64,000 bases of DNA, taken from contig JAHEWK010000024.1 in NCBI GenBank assembly GCA_020740775.1, positions 648,625 through 712,624 of the forward strand, written 5' to 3'. The notes below the pieces were generated by a model. That model saw only the letters and a program-made list of their open reading frames with translations, did not search any database and was not told where the DNA came from. The position numbers were made by a program, and so were the translations under genes. This document shows positions 11,067 to 21,640 of the stretch, in pieces (the first letter of the stretch is position 1; each line of letters opens with the position of its first letter). The stretch comes from Ilyonectria destructans (lineage: Eukaryota; Ascomycota; Sordariomycetes; Hypocreales; Nectriaceae).

Positions 11067-12778
11067 TTACAACTGGCCAATGCCCAGGTGCTCGGGGTCG
11101 GCCTTGACGATACGCAGGGTGTTGGTGTTACCCATGCCACCCTTCCAGCCCTGCACGACGACGACGGTATCGCCGGCGGTGAGGACCTTGAGGCGCAGAG
11201 CGTTGTTGACAGCCCACTTGATACGCTTGTCGACATCCTCCTGCCAGTTGACCTGAGTGAAGTCGGGCTTGGCCTCGGGGAACAGGAAGGGGTACACGCC
11301 ACGGTACAGATGGCTGAATCGAGAGGTAGTGGCGTTTCGGGTCACCATGAAGATAGGGCACACCGGTCGGTACTTGGACAGCATACGAGCAGACTCGCCA
11401 GAGGTCGACAGGACGATGATGCCACCAGCGCCGAGATCGAGCGAGGCACGCACAGCGGCCATGGCGCAAGACTCGACAGTGCTGACGGGGCGCTTGACCA
11501 GGGTGCACAGCTCCTCGAAGTGGGAGACGTAGGGGATGGTGTTCTCAGCCTTGAGGCAGGCCTCGTGCATCTCGTGGACGGCCTCGGAGGGGTAGCTACC
11601 CTTGGCAGTCTCGCCTGAAAGCATGACACAGTCGGCACCGTCGGTGATGGCGTTGCCAACATCGCTGATCTCGGCACGGGTGGGGCGGGGGTTCTTGATC
11701 ATGGACTCGAGCATCTGGGTGGCGCAAATGACGGGCTTGCCGGCCAAGTTGCACATGGCAATCAGCTTCTTCTGGGCGGCGAACACCTCGGCGGCAGGAA
11801 TCTCGATACCGAGATCACCACGGGCGACCATGACACCGTCAGTCTCCTCAAGGATCTCCTTGAAGTTGTTGAGACCCTGTCGGTTCTCAATCTTGGCAAT
11901 GATCTGGATTCGCTTGCCATCCTCACCGAGAACATCACGGATGTCTCGGATGTCCTGGGCTCGGCGAATGAAAGAGGCGAAGACCATGTCAACGTTGTTC
12001 TCGACACCGAACCTGAGATCGGCCTTGTCCTTCTCGGACAGGGCGGGCAGGTCGACATCGGTGTTGGGCAGGTTGACACCCTTCTTGGAGGAGATGAAGC
12101 CGTTGTTGCGGGCCTGGACCTCAATGGTCTGCTCATCCTTGATGCTCAGGACGTCAAAGGCGAGGACACCATCATCGACGTAGATGACACGACCGGGCTC
12201 AATGACCTTGGTGATGTTCTTGTAGTCAACGTACCTGCGTTGGGGATGTTTTGTTAGCGGGGAGGGGCTTATCGCTGGGTGCGAGAATCGGAGAGCGGGG
12301 TGGGCGGGGTGGGTGCAACTAACATGTTCTCGGTGTTGCACTTAGTGGCGTAGGCCTCATCGGTGGTAATGTTCATGATGGTACCGACAGCGATGGGAAT
12401 ATCCTCATCGTTGGGGGTGTTACCGGTTCGGATCTCGGGGCCCTTGGTGTCCAGGGCAATGGCGACATGGCGACCGGGCTGGACCTCCTCAGCGGCGCGG
12501 GCGTTGTCAATGACGGACTTGTGGTACTCGTAAGAGCCGTGGGAGAAGTTCATGCGGACGACGTTAAGACCGGCATCACGCAGACGGTTGATGGCCTCGA
12601 CCGAGTTGGTCTTGGGGCCAATGGTGCAGATAATGGAGGAACGGCGGTAGTTGCGCGAGGGTCGGTATGAGGTGTTCAGCGAGGCAAGCCACGAGATCTT
12701 ACCGCCGAGCTCGAGGTGTTCCTGGGTGGTGGCGGTCATGATGCTCTGGGCACGCTTGTGGGAGGGTCTGGGAGCCAT
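11067..12778 (-). CDS. pyk: Pyruvate kinase
   Basis: Two exons (12324-12778 and 11067-12234) are joined in phase across an 89-base intron (GTTAGT donor, CGCAG acceptor) to give 540 residues. This cytosolic enzyme converts phosphoenolpyruvate and ADP to pyruvate and ATP, the last step of glycolysis. Visible motifs are [21 protein letters not shown] and [12 protein letters not shown] from the substrate-binding barrel. The active-site signature follows ([10 protein letters not shown], then [12 protein letters not shown]), then ATQMLESM and the C-terminal allosteric domain ending HLGIGQL. Length and motifs match fungal pyruvate kinases. A second in-frame ATG 13 codons in ([10 protein letters not shown]) is an alternative start. 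The strong codon preference for C/G at third positions and the pyrimidine-rich leader fit a highly expressed gene. Confidence 0.97.
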
Positions 12779-13050
12779 GGTGGGCGAGTTAGTGATGGAC
12801 TTGAGCGGGGTAGATTTAGATGGTGGCGGGCGTTATCAGCAGAGGAGCTGAGGATGGGAGGATGGAAGGAGGCGAATTTGGAGGGGGAGTGGGAAATGCA
12901 ATTGATATATGTTGGGTGGTAGCTTCTGTGAGGCGAGCAGAGACCAGACGCAAGGCTCGAATGAGCGATGCAGAGACAATGCAAGCACGGGGGGGTCACA
13001 GTAAGGACATGGGGGGACCATGGGCCAGGCATGACGGGGCGTCATGGGTG
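12779..13050 (-). promoter_or_regulatory. Pyrimidine-rich leader of pyruvate kinase
   Basis: Read on the minus strand, the sequence directly before the start codon is strongly C/T-rich over roughly 200 bases. This is a common feature of highly expressed fungal glycolytic promoters and leaders. The assignment is by composition only; no transcription start is visible. Confidence 0.4.
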
Positions 13051-16000
13051 TGATGTGATGTGACGTGGTGGGATGAGATGCGGTGGGTTTTTGAGGTGCG
13101 GTGGGCAAGGAGAGCTGTGCTTTGGGCTGCTGGATTGTTGCTTGGGCGCAACGACAGAATGACGACGACGGGACGGTAGGAGGATAGGATAATAGCTGAC
13201 AGCGTAACTGTCGAAAATCCAGATGATCATAAACATTGAACATCGGAGACGGCAGAGTCAGTGAAGCCAGCGAGAGAAGCTCCCAGGCCAAAGGCCAAGC
13301 AAGGGCTAGAGCCAAAGCCATAGCCAGAGCCGGGTCGCTCGCTCCGCGGGCCCAGAGACACGCCATCTCTGAGTCGATGCAGGGCACAGGCAACTTACAG
13401 GTGTCTGTTTCGTTGTACGAGTGTAGCCACCGTACGATGTAATCAAAGGACGACGAGGTGGTCAGAGACGGCGGGGAACGTGCACTCCCTGGAACAATTC
13501 CGAGGCGGCAGCGAACGATGAATCTGACTATGCCAACGAGGCTCGGTCGAGGAGAAAAGGGGGGTTCGGGGGGACGGTTTGGTCGGTTGGTAGGTGGGCG
13601 AAGGTGGATGTGGAGGAGAAGGGAGGAAAAGAAAGAAAAGTTGGTGGTGGTTGAGGTGGTGATGGGCTAGACTAAAAGCCCAAGCAAGAGGCAGCCTCCC
13701 TCGCTCCTCCCCTCACCATCCCCTCACCTCTCCCCTCAGATTTTCACGGACTATGTGGACTACGTACCTACCTGACCGGGGAAGGAGCCATGGTAGTGGC
13801 TACCTGCCCGCCTTGCAAACAAAAAAGTATCTCTGACAAACGAAGGGATGTGGATGGGGGAGGCACGTCACGGTAGCACGGACGGAGATTTGCCAGTCCG
13901 CCCTCGCTGGGATGGGGCTCTCAATCCTTACGGAGCACATCGCCTACCCGCTCGGAGCGCGCGCCATTCTCACCTAGACTCGGACCGCTTGGACTCTGGG
14001 ACAATCTCCTGCAATGCTCACTCAGTTGCCTCCTCTCTCTACTCTTTCCTCTGTCAGCTCCCGTCCGTTTCATGCCACCGAAGACTCTTGGGCTCTTAGA
14101 CATCACTCTTCTCACGCCGCAGTTGTCTTCTTAGGAGGATTCTCGCAGGCTTGGCACATATTTTGCCTCCTTCCTCTTCTCAATCCAAGCTAAGCGCTCT
14201 GATAACATGGCACCTCTGCCTACCTCCAGAACTCACGTTCGTAATCGCAGTAGTATGTAATAGGTAATGAATGGGGAGGTCAAGGAATGGCCAGCTAGCT
14301 TGAGGTCCAACGTCGTGAAAGCCCGCCCTGAAGCTGCCCACCCTTACCCAGCTGGGTAGCTCTCCCCCCCACCCCCCACTACGACTGCAACTGCTGCAGC
14401 GTTAGCGACCTGAGGCGCCCTTATGCTGGGGCTATTTTCCCGCAGCGAGGCGGCCCCTTCGGCGCGGAATGCCCCAATAAATGCGCTCGCCCCAGTGCTC
14501 CTGCCGCTACTGCACCAGCCGCCAGTAGCTGCATCCTCTCTGTTCTACCGGCGAACCACTGTGCGGTGCTGTGTTTTTTTCTTCTTTTCTCATCTAATGT
14601 GTGTGCGGGGATGTGTCGACGTCAACACCATCCAGATCCACGGACAATGCACACCATTCATTGCCCACCGCCCCTCGTGTCTCGACGACGAGTCCACGTT
14701 GGTTGCCACCGACCCGGCTCCTTTCTTATCTTGCCACGCGTGTGCTAGCTGCTCGGGTCGGGTACCTTGCTTCAATACTTTATACACCAACCACTGGAAC
14801 TGGCGGCTGGTAACACGGGGACTCAGGGGCGCATAACACATCGTGCGCAGTCGTGTTTGATCAAAGGCATGCCATGCGCCTCTCTGCCCGCCCGCCTCAG
14901 TCGGCCCAAGTACTGATTGGGGCGGATCCAATCATTCCCCTAGACACGTATCGTGCCGCTGAGTCGCTAACACGGTTGGGGGTTTGCTTGACAGTGGGTT
15001 AGAGGTAAGAAGGCGATGTAGTACGTAGTATGCCATGCTTTGAAGAGTCATTCATTAGCGCGTTTATCTGTGGTTGGTCTTGATGTCTTTGACGTACTCC
15101 GTACACACGTACATCCACCCCAACCGATATAAATATATTGGCGGATAAGAAGAATCCGAGAGAGCCAGGGTCCGTTCAGTCTTCTCTGTCATTGGTAGCG
15201 CCACAGTGGGCAGCATATCCCCTCTTCAGTTTCTCTTCCTCCCTCGACTGACTGATCTGATGCCGGCCCGAAAGACCACAGATTACACCGAGTCAAGGGC
15301 TTTGGATCCCCGCCAAGCGCGAGACCACAGCTCCAAGGACCCCTCCCCTGGACAATTCTCCCTCACCACTGGCTTGGCGTGGTGGCTGGCTTTTCTGCTG
15401 ACCGACATCCATCTCCAACAAAAAAAAACACTACCCGCCAGCTCAGCCCCTCACCTAGGTCGGCAAGGTAGCCTACCTTGGTAGAGACAAATACAGCTCA
15501 TCGTATTGGGTAGCGGCATTCTGCCCGACTCATGGAGATACCAGTAGATAATACGATCCGTTGGGGTAATACGTGGTGTAGTAGAAATGGGGGGCACCAT
15601 GCCGTGAGGCATTTTGCTCTTCATTTGCCTCGTCTGGACAAGACTCGGCGCTTTGCCCGTTGTCTCGAGTCTTTTTGCGTGCTCCCCGCGCCTGTTCTGG
15701 GCCATCATTATCCCTCAACCACTTTTTAACTGGATCTCCCAATGTGGTATATCGCCGAGTCGTGCACGGAGTAATACGTTGGGCTAATGGCTTAGCTGAG
15801 GGGTCCAGCTTACAGACCTTGACCTTACCGAACACAGCTGCAAACCCCAACCCCGACGCCATGATGCATCATGTACGTCGGTAGGCCTGCCCGTAGACGC
15901 CACCCAGCGGCAAGTCCAACATGGCATCGCCGCGATGCCCCGCTCAACCCCTCCATCCTGTTTGAGTCTAGCTCAGATCGCAGCCGGGTCAACGTCGGTC

Positions 16001-16402
16001 CCCGAGCCGGGGTGGGACTGTTTTCGAGAGTTCCAGATTTGGTGAGCCGTGCTCGTCTGGGTGGTCTTTGCGGAGCCTGCTATCACATGTCAAGGTGCAC
16101 GCGGATAGTCACGTGAGAGTCCGGAACTGGCCTCCACCAACACGTGAACTTTCACCGGATTGCCCAGTCAACTCCCAGCCCCCGGAGCTTCGGCGCCTGC
16201 ACGCCGTAGACCCACATCAACCAAGTCCCGCTCCCCAGATGGCAAATGGCGTGGTCGCATGACGACGGTGTAGCTGACTCCGTCTCCATCACTCTCCATC
16301 GAGCCTCAAATCTCCAACGACAACGCCTGCCCATTCGAACGCCACCTGCGCATACCTGCTCCTCCTCGATATAGACCTTTACCTGCTCCGGAAGCAGACA
16401 TC
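13051..16402. other. Long intergenic region, 3.3 kb
   Basis: I find no frame with domain resemblance on either strand despite several frames of 60-140 codons. The region includes G-rich and C-rich low-complexity patches (for example 13540-13680 and 14360-14380) and a near-perfect 17-base palindrome at 15464-15480 (CAAGGTAG-C-CTACCTTG). It probably contains the extended pyruvate kinase promoter and the atg44 promoter. A non-coding RNA or a highly spliced small gene cannot be excluded. Confidence 0.4.
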
Positions 16403-16981
16403 ATGGTGGTATGTGATTCCCTTCCCTCCAGTCGCCAATAGTCTTCCCGAGCTCTGCCCTGCCCGTCGAGCTCGCCGTCTGGCCTAGCCCGTCTAAGACT
16501 CCTCTGCAGTTCCTCAACCTACTGACGCTGGGGCTCTGGTCAAAGGTCGGACGATTAACCCACTACGCCTTCGATGCCGTTCTCAGTGAGTTTACCTTTC
16601 TTCTTCTTCTCCGTCTCGGCTCGCCCCGCTCCGCTCCGAGCCGTATCCCGAACCCCCGGATCGGATCGTTGTTATCCACCTTTCTGCTTCCTCCTTCTCT
16701 CCCGGCATCTGCTAACCAGTCATAGTCTCGGCCTTCCTCGCCGGAATGAAGCGATCGACTGGTTTGACGTGAGTATCCAACCTCGAACCCTCCCGACCCA
16801 GCATATCTGACTCGAACCCGTTTCGGGACCTCCTAGACCCAGTTTCAAGAGGGACAAAGTTGCCGGTGAAAACAAGGACCTCGGAGGATGGATCGACAAG
16901 TACCTCGGTGTCGGTGAATGGGTCATGGACCAGTCCGTTGCCATCGCCGGATCCAGCGGCTACTTTGAGCGCACCCGATGA
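16403..16981 (+). CDS. atg44: DUF1748 protein, mitofissin (Atg44) homologue
   Basis: Four tiny exons (16403-16408, 16546-16585, 16726-16768, 16837-16981) encode 77 residues; three introns break every long frame. The spliced protein reads MVVGRLTHYAFDAVLISA, then FLAGMKRSTGLT, and later GGWIDKYLGVGEWVMDQSVA and GSSGYFERTR. This is the full-length pattern of the DUF1748 family, whose yeast members are the mitochondrial intermembrane-space fission factor Atg44/mitofissin needed for mitophagy. All internal splice phases agree. The first exon codes only Met-Val. An earlier acceptor at 16509 would add twelve in-frame, mostly hydrophobic residues; I prefer the later AAAG acceptor because it gives the usual family N-terminus and has a CTGAC branch site upstream. 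An Atg28-like gene lies 1.1 kb downstream on the other strand. Confidence 0.88.
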
Positions 16982-17657
16982 GCTCATCTACCACGACTCG
17001 ACACGGCTAGCTAGAATACCTAGGCCGCCGCTTCGAATCGGAGAGTGGACTCTATCCTCGGTATATGTTTTATGTCTCGCCTCATGATGGATATGAATTC
17101 GTGGTTTGGGAATGCAAGGAATTGTTCTATACGCGCCTCGAGCTGGACACACTCCGACATTTCTGCCGTCATCAGGTTTATGGTAGCAGGAAGGATGCAT
17201 GCATGCTAGCAAACACCAGCATGCAGATCAGCACGAGGCGCCTTATCTTGATAGCGGCGTTATGGTGCAGGACTATGCACGTGAATATTGAATCAATGAT
17301 ATAAAGACCCAGAGTCTATTTCCCATGCTGCCTCAGACAGGGGCTGCCACACCCACAACGGCTTTTTGCATTCAGGCCTCCAAATGTAGGAGGGTGAGAA
17401 CTTCCCTCGACACAATCATCTCCGGCCGTCGCTATTAAGCTTGTTATCGATGAGACATAGCTCAATCTATTACGACATGATAAAAAGAGCTGTAGAAGCT
17501 GAACACCCGCAGTCCGTAGCGTCTTTAGTTTACCCACGCTCGATTGAAGCTTATCTCAAGCTACATTCCTCACCGAGGATCTACACAACGCCTGCATTTC
17601 CAGCGACCACCACTTTTAACACCAACAAACAACGAAAAAAGAAATTAGCAAAAATAA
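16982..17657. other. Intergenic between atg44 and 5S rRNA
   Basis: Nothing coding is recognised. It contains the 3' flank of atg44 and, at its right end, the 3' flank of the 5S gene. Confidence 0.45.
17635..17657 (-). terminator. RNA polymerase III T-runs after 5S rRNA
   Basis: On the minus strand the 5S 3' end runs into TTTATTTTT and, about ten bases later, a six-T run. These are the oligo-T signals expected for polymerase III termination. Confidence 0.7.
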
Positions 17658-17776
17658 ACATACAACAGTGAGGATTCCCCGGTCGTCACCGACCCGAGTA
17701 CTAATTCACCGCTTCTCAGCTTGACTAAGGGAGAGCGGACGGGATCCCGTATTTTCTAAGAGCTATGGTCGTATGT
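17658..17776 (-). rRNA. 5S ribosomal RNA
   Basis: The minus strand gives a 119-base RNA starting ACATACGACCATAG and ending TGTTGTATGT, the standard filamentous-ascomycete 5S ends, which pair to form helix I. The internal blocks GGGATCCCGTCCGCTCTCCC (internal control region) and GGGTCGGTGACGACC (helix IV) match the fungal 5S type described in Neurospora. Helix II pairs with the expected single bulged A. These paired regions argue for a functional gene rather than a decayed copy. Ascomycete 5S genes are commonly dispersed singly among protein genes, as here. The promoter is internal, and T-runs follow the 3' end. Confidence 0.93.
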
Positions 17777-18062
17777 ACCAGAAGCCTCGTTAACACAGGT
17801 TCTAAGCGCAAGGAGATTTGGTGTGGTGGGCGTGGCTTTCGCTGACTATTTCCTACGATCATTTTCGATTTATGAGTTGGTTTCCGTGACTCTTGAGTGA
17901 GATATGATTCATACTTGTGTGTTGATGCTTCTGAGTTGCTAAGGACTTCTTTCCGTAGATTTAGAGCCAATTAAATAAAGGTCGATTGCGACCCGGGTAT
18001 ATTCGAACTCCGCACAACACCTCCATCATCCACTTGATCCTAAAGCTTCTGCTGGCCGTCTC

Positions 18063-20021
18063 CTAATCTACTTGACTCCCGTGCTCTGCCAAGAACTCAG
18101 GCGGTACATCATTGGTCTCGCCATCTCTCTGGCTAGGTACGTCGCCGCTTGGTTGAGGACTAGGCGGCTCATCGTCCTGGTCCTGCTCTCCGAACCGGGA
18201 GACCAAGAGATCGGGGGGGACTTCGTTATCGCTTTCGTCATCATGATCCTTGTGCTCATGCTCGTGGCTCGAAAGGTCGATCTTGTCTTTCTGTGCAGTT
18301 GAGTGAGATGATCCTGTGAGGAGTTCGGGCTCCGCTTCCGGGGTTCCAAAGGTAGCCTTGAGGAGACCTTGAGCCTCCACAAACGCCTCCAGTTCTGCAC
18401 CGATCGCACAGATGAGCAGATTCCAGTGCTTATCCTCGGCTAGCTGCAGTCTCTGTTCCAGCTCTTGAACCACCGAATCCATTCGCGCAAGCTGCCCATC
18501 AATCGCCTCCTGAGATGCCGTTGCCGCGTCCTGGTCTCTGTGATGTCGCCCACTCTTGATCAATTCGCGCAGAGTTGATTCAAAGTCTGCCACAAATTTC
18601 GTCACTTCCGACCACACCGTGGCGCCTTCGACAAGAGCACATCGATCTTCCAAAATCTGGGCCTTACGGCGTTCGAGAATGGCAATCTCCCCTTCCCACC
18701 ACGACCGAGCCATTTCCGCAGTACGCCGTTCTGGCCTTAGTCGCAAGAAATCTAGACCACCAGGCGACTCAATATCTGTTCCGGAGTCTGGGCCAGCACT
18801 TTGCTTAATGGCTTGTAGATCCAAAGGCGTAATAGGTGGGCGTCGCAACAGCTCCCGAACCTCAGTGTCGATGTCTCTACCGGCAGCTCGGTAGCCACTC
18901 AACCCAGATTCGCGCCGATTCTTGACGTCGTCAATCTTGTCCCGGACCCATCGCCGGCGATTGCGCATTCCAACTAGCTTCTCTTCCATCAGACGTATTT
19001 CTTCATCCAGAGATTCTTGTTCGATATCAAGTTCTCGCAGTTCCCTGCCCAAGGGCTCTTGGTCATCCTCCTCTAGTGCGTGAAGTTCGGCATAAATGCC
19101 GTCCCTCCTATCACTCATGGTATCGAGGTATGCCAATGCGTCCTTTCGTTGGGCTAGGGCGGTGTCTAAGTGAATATCTTCCTCTGCCTTGAGCTCTGAC
19201 AATGCAGCCATCGACCGACGCAAGCCGGCGCGAGCGGACTGAAGGCCCAGAGGTTTTCTTGATGCAGGCTGCCGCACCGGTATTACGTTACCGTCAGGCG
19301 TAGATCGTGGCGGAACATAGAGAGAGCTGCTCATGCGGGACTTGGATGTGGCGGCTGAGTAAAAGGTACTCTCACCACCTGTATCACTGTCTCTCTCTGG
19401 GTCCCTGTCAGAGACGCTGTCTCCGCTTCCTGCAAGCAGCCCTGAAGCCTGCAAGTCTAGAAGCTGTTGAATGTCCCGCTCTAGGGCCCTCTCCCGACGC
19501 TGCAGGCTACGCCATACAGAGTCTGGGCGATACGCGCCCTCGTGAGGTCTCTGTTGTAGAAAAGTGCTTTCAAGGCCAGAACGACTTGCCGCGAGCAGCC
19601 TGTTTCCTGCCAAGCTCTCCGTGTAGTTTGATGGCAGTGAAGGGCGGGAGCCTTGCTTGCTTATTAGGATCGAGGATGTGATTGGGGGCGGCGGCTGCGA
19701 GAATATTGGTTTCGGTCGAGTCCTGGATGGCGAGCCCGGCGAGCGCATTTTGGTATCCCACGAGGCTGGTGGTGAGGGAAGTCGTGTGGAGTCACCCTGT
19801 GCTGCTGGTCTTCGGAGTCTTGGGCGAGGGGGCTCAAGGTCGGCGGCCATGGTTTCGTCTGGTCGAGGCTCAAGTTCATCGAGAGGGTATTCGCTGGGTG
19901 GCCGGGTCGAGCGATTGTGCAAGGGGAGGATTGGGAGGTGGTGTCGGGAATTGGAGATTCGATCAAGGAGAGACTGCGACGTCATGGCTGAGGATGCAAG
20001 GTGGAGTTGCAGGAAAGCCAA
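18063..20021 (-). CDS. atg28: Atg28-like coiled-coil autophagy protein
   Basis: Single exon of 652 residues; a second in-frame ATG at 19985 (MTSQSLLDRISNS) is more likely the real start because the family begins near there, giving 640 residues. The N-terminal 200 residues are Pro/Ser/Arg-rich. A helical block follows (RRERALERDIQQLLDLQASGLLAG), then the conserved VIPVRQP element, and a long coiled coil at about 270-400 rich in Glu/Arg/Leu. An RRPPITPLDLQA element and a further coiled coil come after that. The C-terminal 100 residues are acidic and disordered. This order resembles the protein annotated as Atg28 in filamentous fungi, implicated in pexophagy or selective autophagy as a scaffold. 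I have no catalytic motif to cite. It is convergent with atg44 across the 5S gene. Confidence 0.65.
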   Translation of the reverse strand: MAFLQLHLASSAMTSQSLLDRISNSRHHLPILPLHNRSTRPPSEYPLDELEPRPDETMAADLEPPRPRLRRPAAQGDSTRLPSPPASWDTKMRSPGSPSRTRPKPIFSQPPPPITSSILISKQGSRPSLPSNYTESLAGNRLLAASRSGLESTFLQQRPHEGAYRPDSVWRSLQRRERALERDIQQLLDLQASGLLAGSGDSVSDRDPERDSDTGGESTFYSAATSKSRMSSSLYVPPRSTPDGNVIPVRQPASRKPLGLQSARAGLRRSMAALSELKAEEDIHLDTALAQRKDALAYLDTMSDRRDGIYAELHALEEDDQEPLGRELRELDIEQESLDEEIRLMEEKLVGMRNRRRWVRDKIDDVKNRRESGLSGYRAAGRDIDTEVRELLRRPPITPLDLQAIKQSAGPDSGTDIESPGGLDFLRLRPERRTAEMARSWWEGEIAILERRKAQILEDRCALVEGATVWSEVTKFVADFESTLRELIKSGRHHRDQDAATASQEAIDGQLARMDSVVQELEQRLQLAEDKHWNLLICAIGAELEAFVEAQGLLKATFGTPEAEPELLTGSSHSTAQKDKIDLSSHEHEHKDHDDESDNEVPPDLLVSRFGEQDQDDEPPSPQPSGDVPSQRDGETNDVPPEFLAEHGSQVD

Positions 20022-20631
20022 GGGAGCGATCGGGAAGAGGCGATCTGAAGGTTGACTACATTCCCAGATAAGGAGAAGTTTGCTTTAGCATGCGCCGAGC
20101 GAAAACCGAAGTAGAAAGATGATTTCGTTAAACCTGATCAAGATTGATCGTGTGAGGAGGAGTTGTGACAACCTGGACGGCGAGAGAGGAAGAGGTCACG
20201 TTCAAGATTTGGCATGTGCCTGGTCAGCGAGCGCGCGCGCCGTGCCGTGGTTTCCCGTTTTGGTCACAGTGCTGTCTCCCACAGGCAGCCTCCAATGTGC
20301 AGTGGGGCAGGATTGCCTAGGTTTGCCTAGGTGATTAGATAGGTGGGCGCGTTGAGGAAAGCAGATCTTGGTAAGAAATAAATCATGAGTATACTGCTAT
20401 ATAATAAACAAGTACTCTATACTTTACAAATAATAACCTAGATTTTGTGCGAATTGGAATACTCAGTACATCGGCGATTGTCACTGGGCTGTCACTAGCA
20501 AACATGCTAACTTCAGAGCCAACTAGAATGAGTTGCCATTGGTTTCTACTATTTGCATCTAATCACCAAAAATTACAGACTTACAGTCCATGACCTTCCT
20601 GGAGGGCATGTTTAAAGTCTGAAAGAAAATT
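20022..20631. other. Intergenic, no gene
   Basis: Promoter side of the Atg28-like gene and 3' side of the broken hydrolase. A+T-rich at about 20380-20600. No supported frame. Confidence 0.5.
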
Positions 20632-21640
20632 TCACCTCGTTTTCTCAGGCCAACCTTTGGTCAAGAAATCATTGGCGCTGAGAGGGAAAAAGTCGACAAC
20701 GCCCTTGAGATGACTGTCGCAGGCAATAATGACGAATACATTGCCTGCTCCGTCTGTCTCCTGTAGTTTCTCAAGTGTTTTCTCCGCCCTGTCTACATCG
20801 CTGAAAAGCATTCCGGGCCGCTTCTTCTGGTAAAATGGAAGCGACTTGTTGCCGTCGCGAAGCAGATGTTCAAAGAGACTCCCAGGGCAGGGCGTAGGTA
20901 CATCTTGTTTTGAGGGGCGAAGGGAAATCTCCGATGGCAGCGGATGAGATTCGGAAGGTCGCATTTCTCCCGAATGGTGGCAAGCATCCGCACTCATCTG
21001 GATAAAGATGGTGGTGATGTGGTTGTGGCAGCGAGAGCCCAAAGATGCCCCACAGTGTGGCCTGCGCCATCGAGATTGTAAAAACTACCGTCTCCAAAGT
21101 AGTTAAGAGCATTGAAACCGCCAACTTTGACTGCATTGTCTCCTTGGAAGTCGAGTTCAATAAGCTCTCTTCCTTCATAGTCGGCCTCCAATATCAAGCC
21201 CCCTGGGTTTTTCGGGTAGCCGGGGACAAAGATGTCCTTGAAACCCGGTCTAACGATTAATTCCGTCGACGGTTCGAACCGAAAAGGGTCGCCGGTGTGG
21301 TCCCAGTGCCAATGACTCAGATGATGGCTTCAATGCTTTTAAGGTCAACATCATGTTCCACAAGCACATCGTAGACATCTTTCTCGATTGTGGCCCACAT
21401 CCGGTCCTCCCCCTGGAAGCATGGTTGGATCACAGGGGGCAGACTGTCAAGATCTTTTCGGACGCTCAGATCGAAGAGGGGTCGCCTTCCTGAAGGATGC
21501 TCGATCAGGAGAGTGCGAAGAAGCCTCTAGGCGTTCATGTTCTTTAAAGACCCGTCCACAAAAATGTTTGGGACATCAACGGTGGTGTTGGGATCGACAA
21601 TGCGCACAGTAACTGTGCTCTGAGGCGACGGGATCAGAGT
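20632..21640 (-). pseudogene. Broken metallo-beta-lactamase-superfamily hydrolase
   Basis: The minus strand carries nearly a whole fungal metallo-hydrolase of this fold, but in pieces. Recognisable blocks in order are LLIEHPSGRRPLFDLSVRKD, a zinc site HWHWDH reached only by changing frame, FEPSTELIVRPGFKDIFVPG, ALNYFGDGSFYNLDGAGHTV, DACHHSGEMRP and ACDSHLKGV. Defects I can see: an in-frame TAG near 21533 (just before LLRTLLIEHP), a one-base loss just before the HWHWDH motif near 21320, a second frame change near 21025 between the ATTTS and FIQMSADACHHSGE blocks, and no in-frame ATG at the expected start. The breaks lie inside conserved motifs, so introns cannot explain them. Relatives act on lactone or lactam-type small molecules; this copy should be inactive. 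Confidence 0.85.

Noticed and set aside
18000..18020. TATTCGAACTCC resembling a tRNA T-loop
   Set aside because: Flanking bases do not form the T-stem, and no anticodon or D arm could be found on either strand.
20632..21640. Explaining the broken hydrolase by introns
   Set aside because: The frame change lies inside the contiguous HxHxDH motif with no room for an intron, and no splice sites restore the frame.
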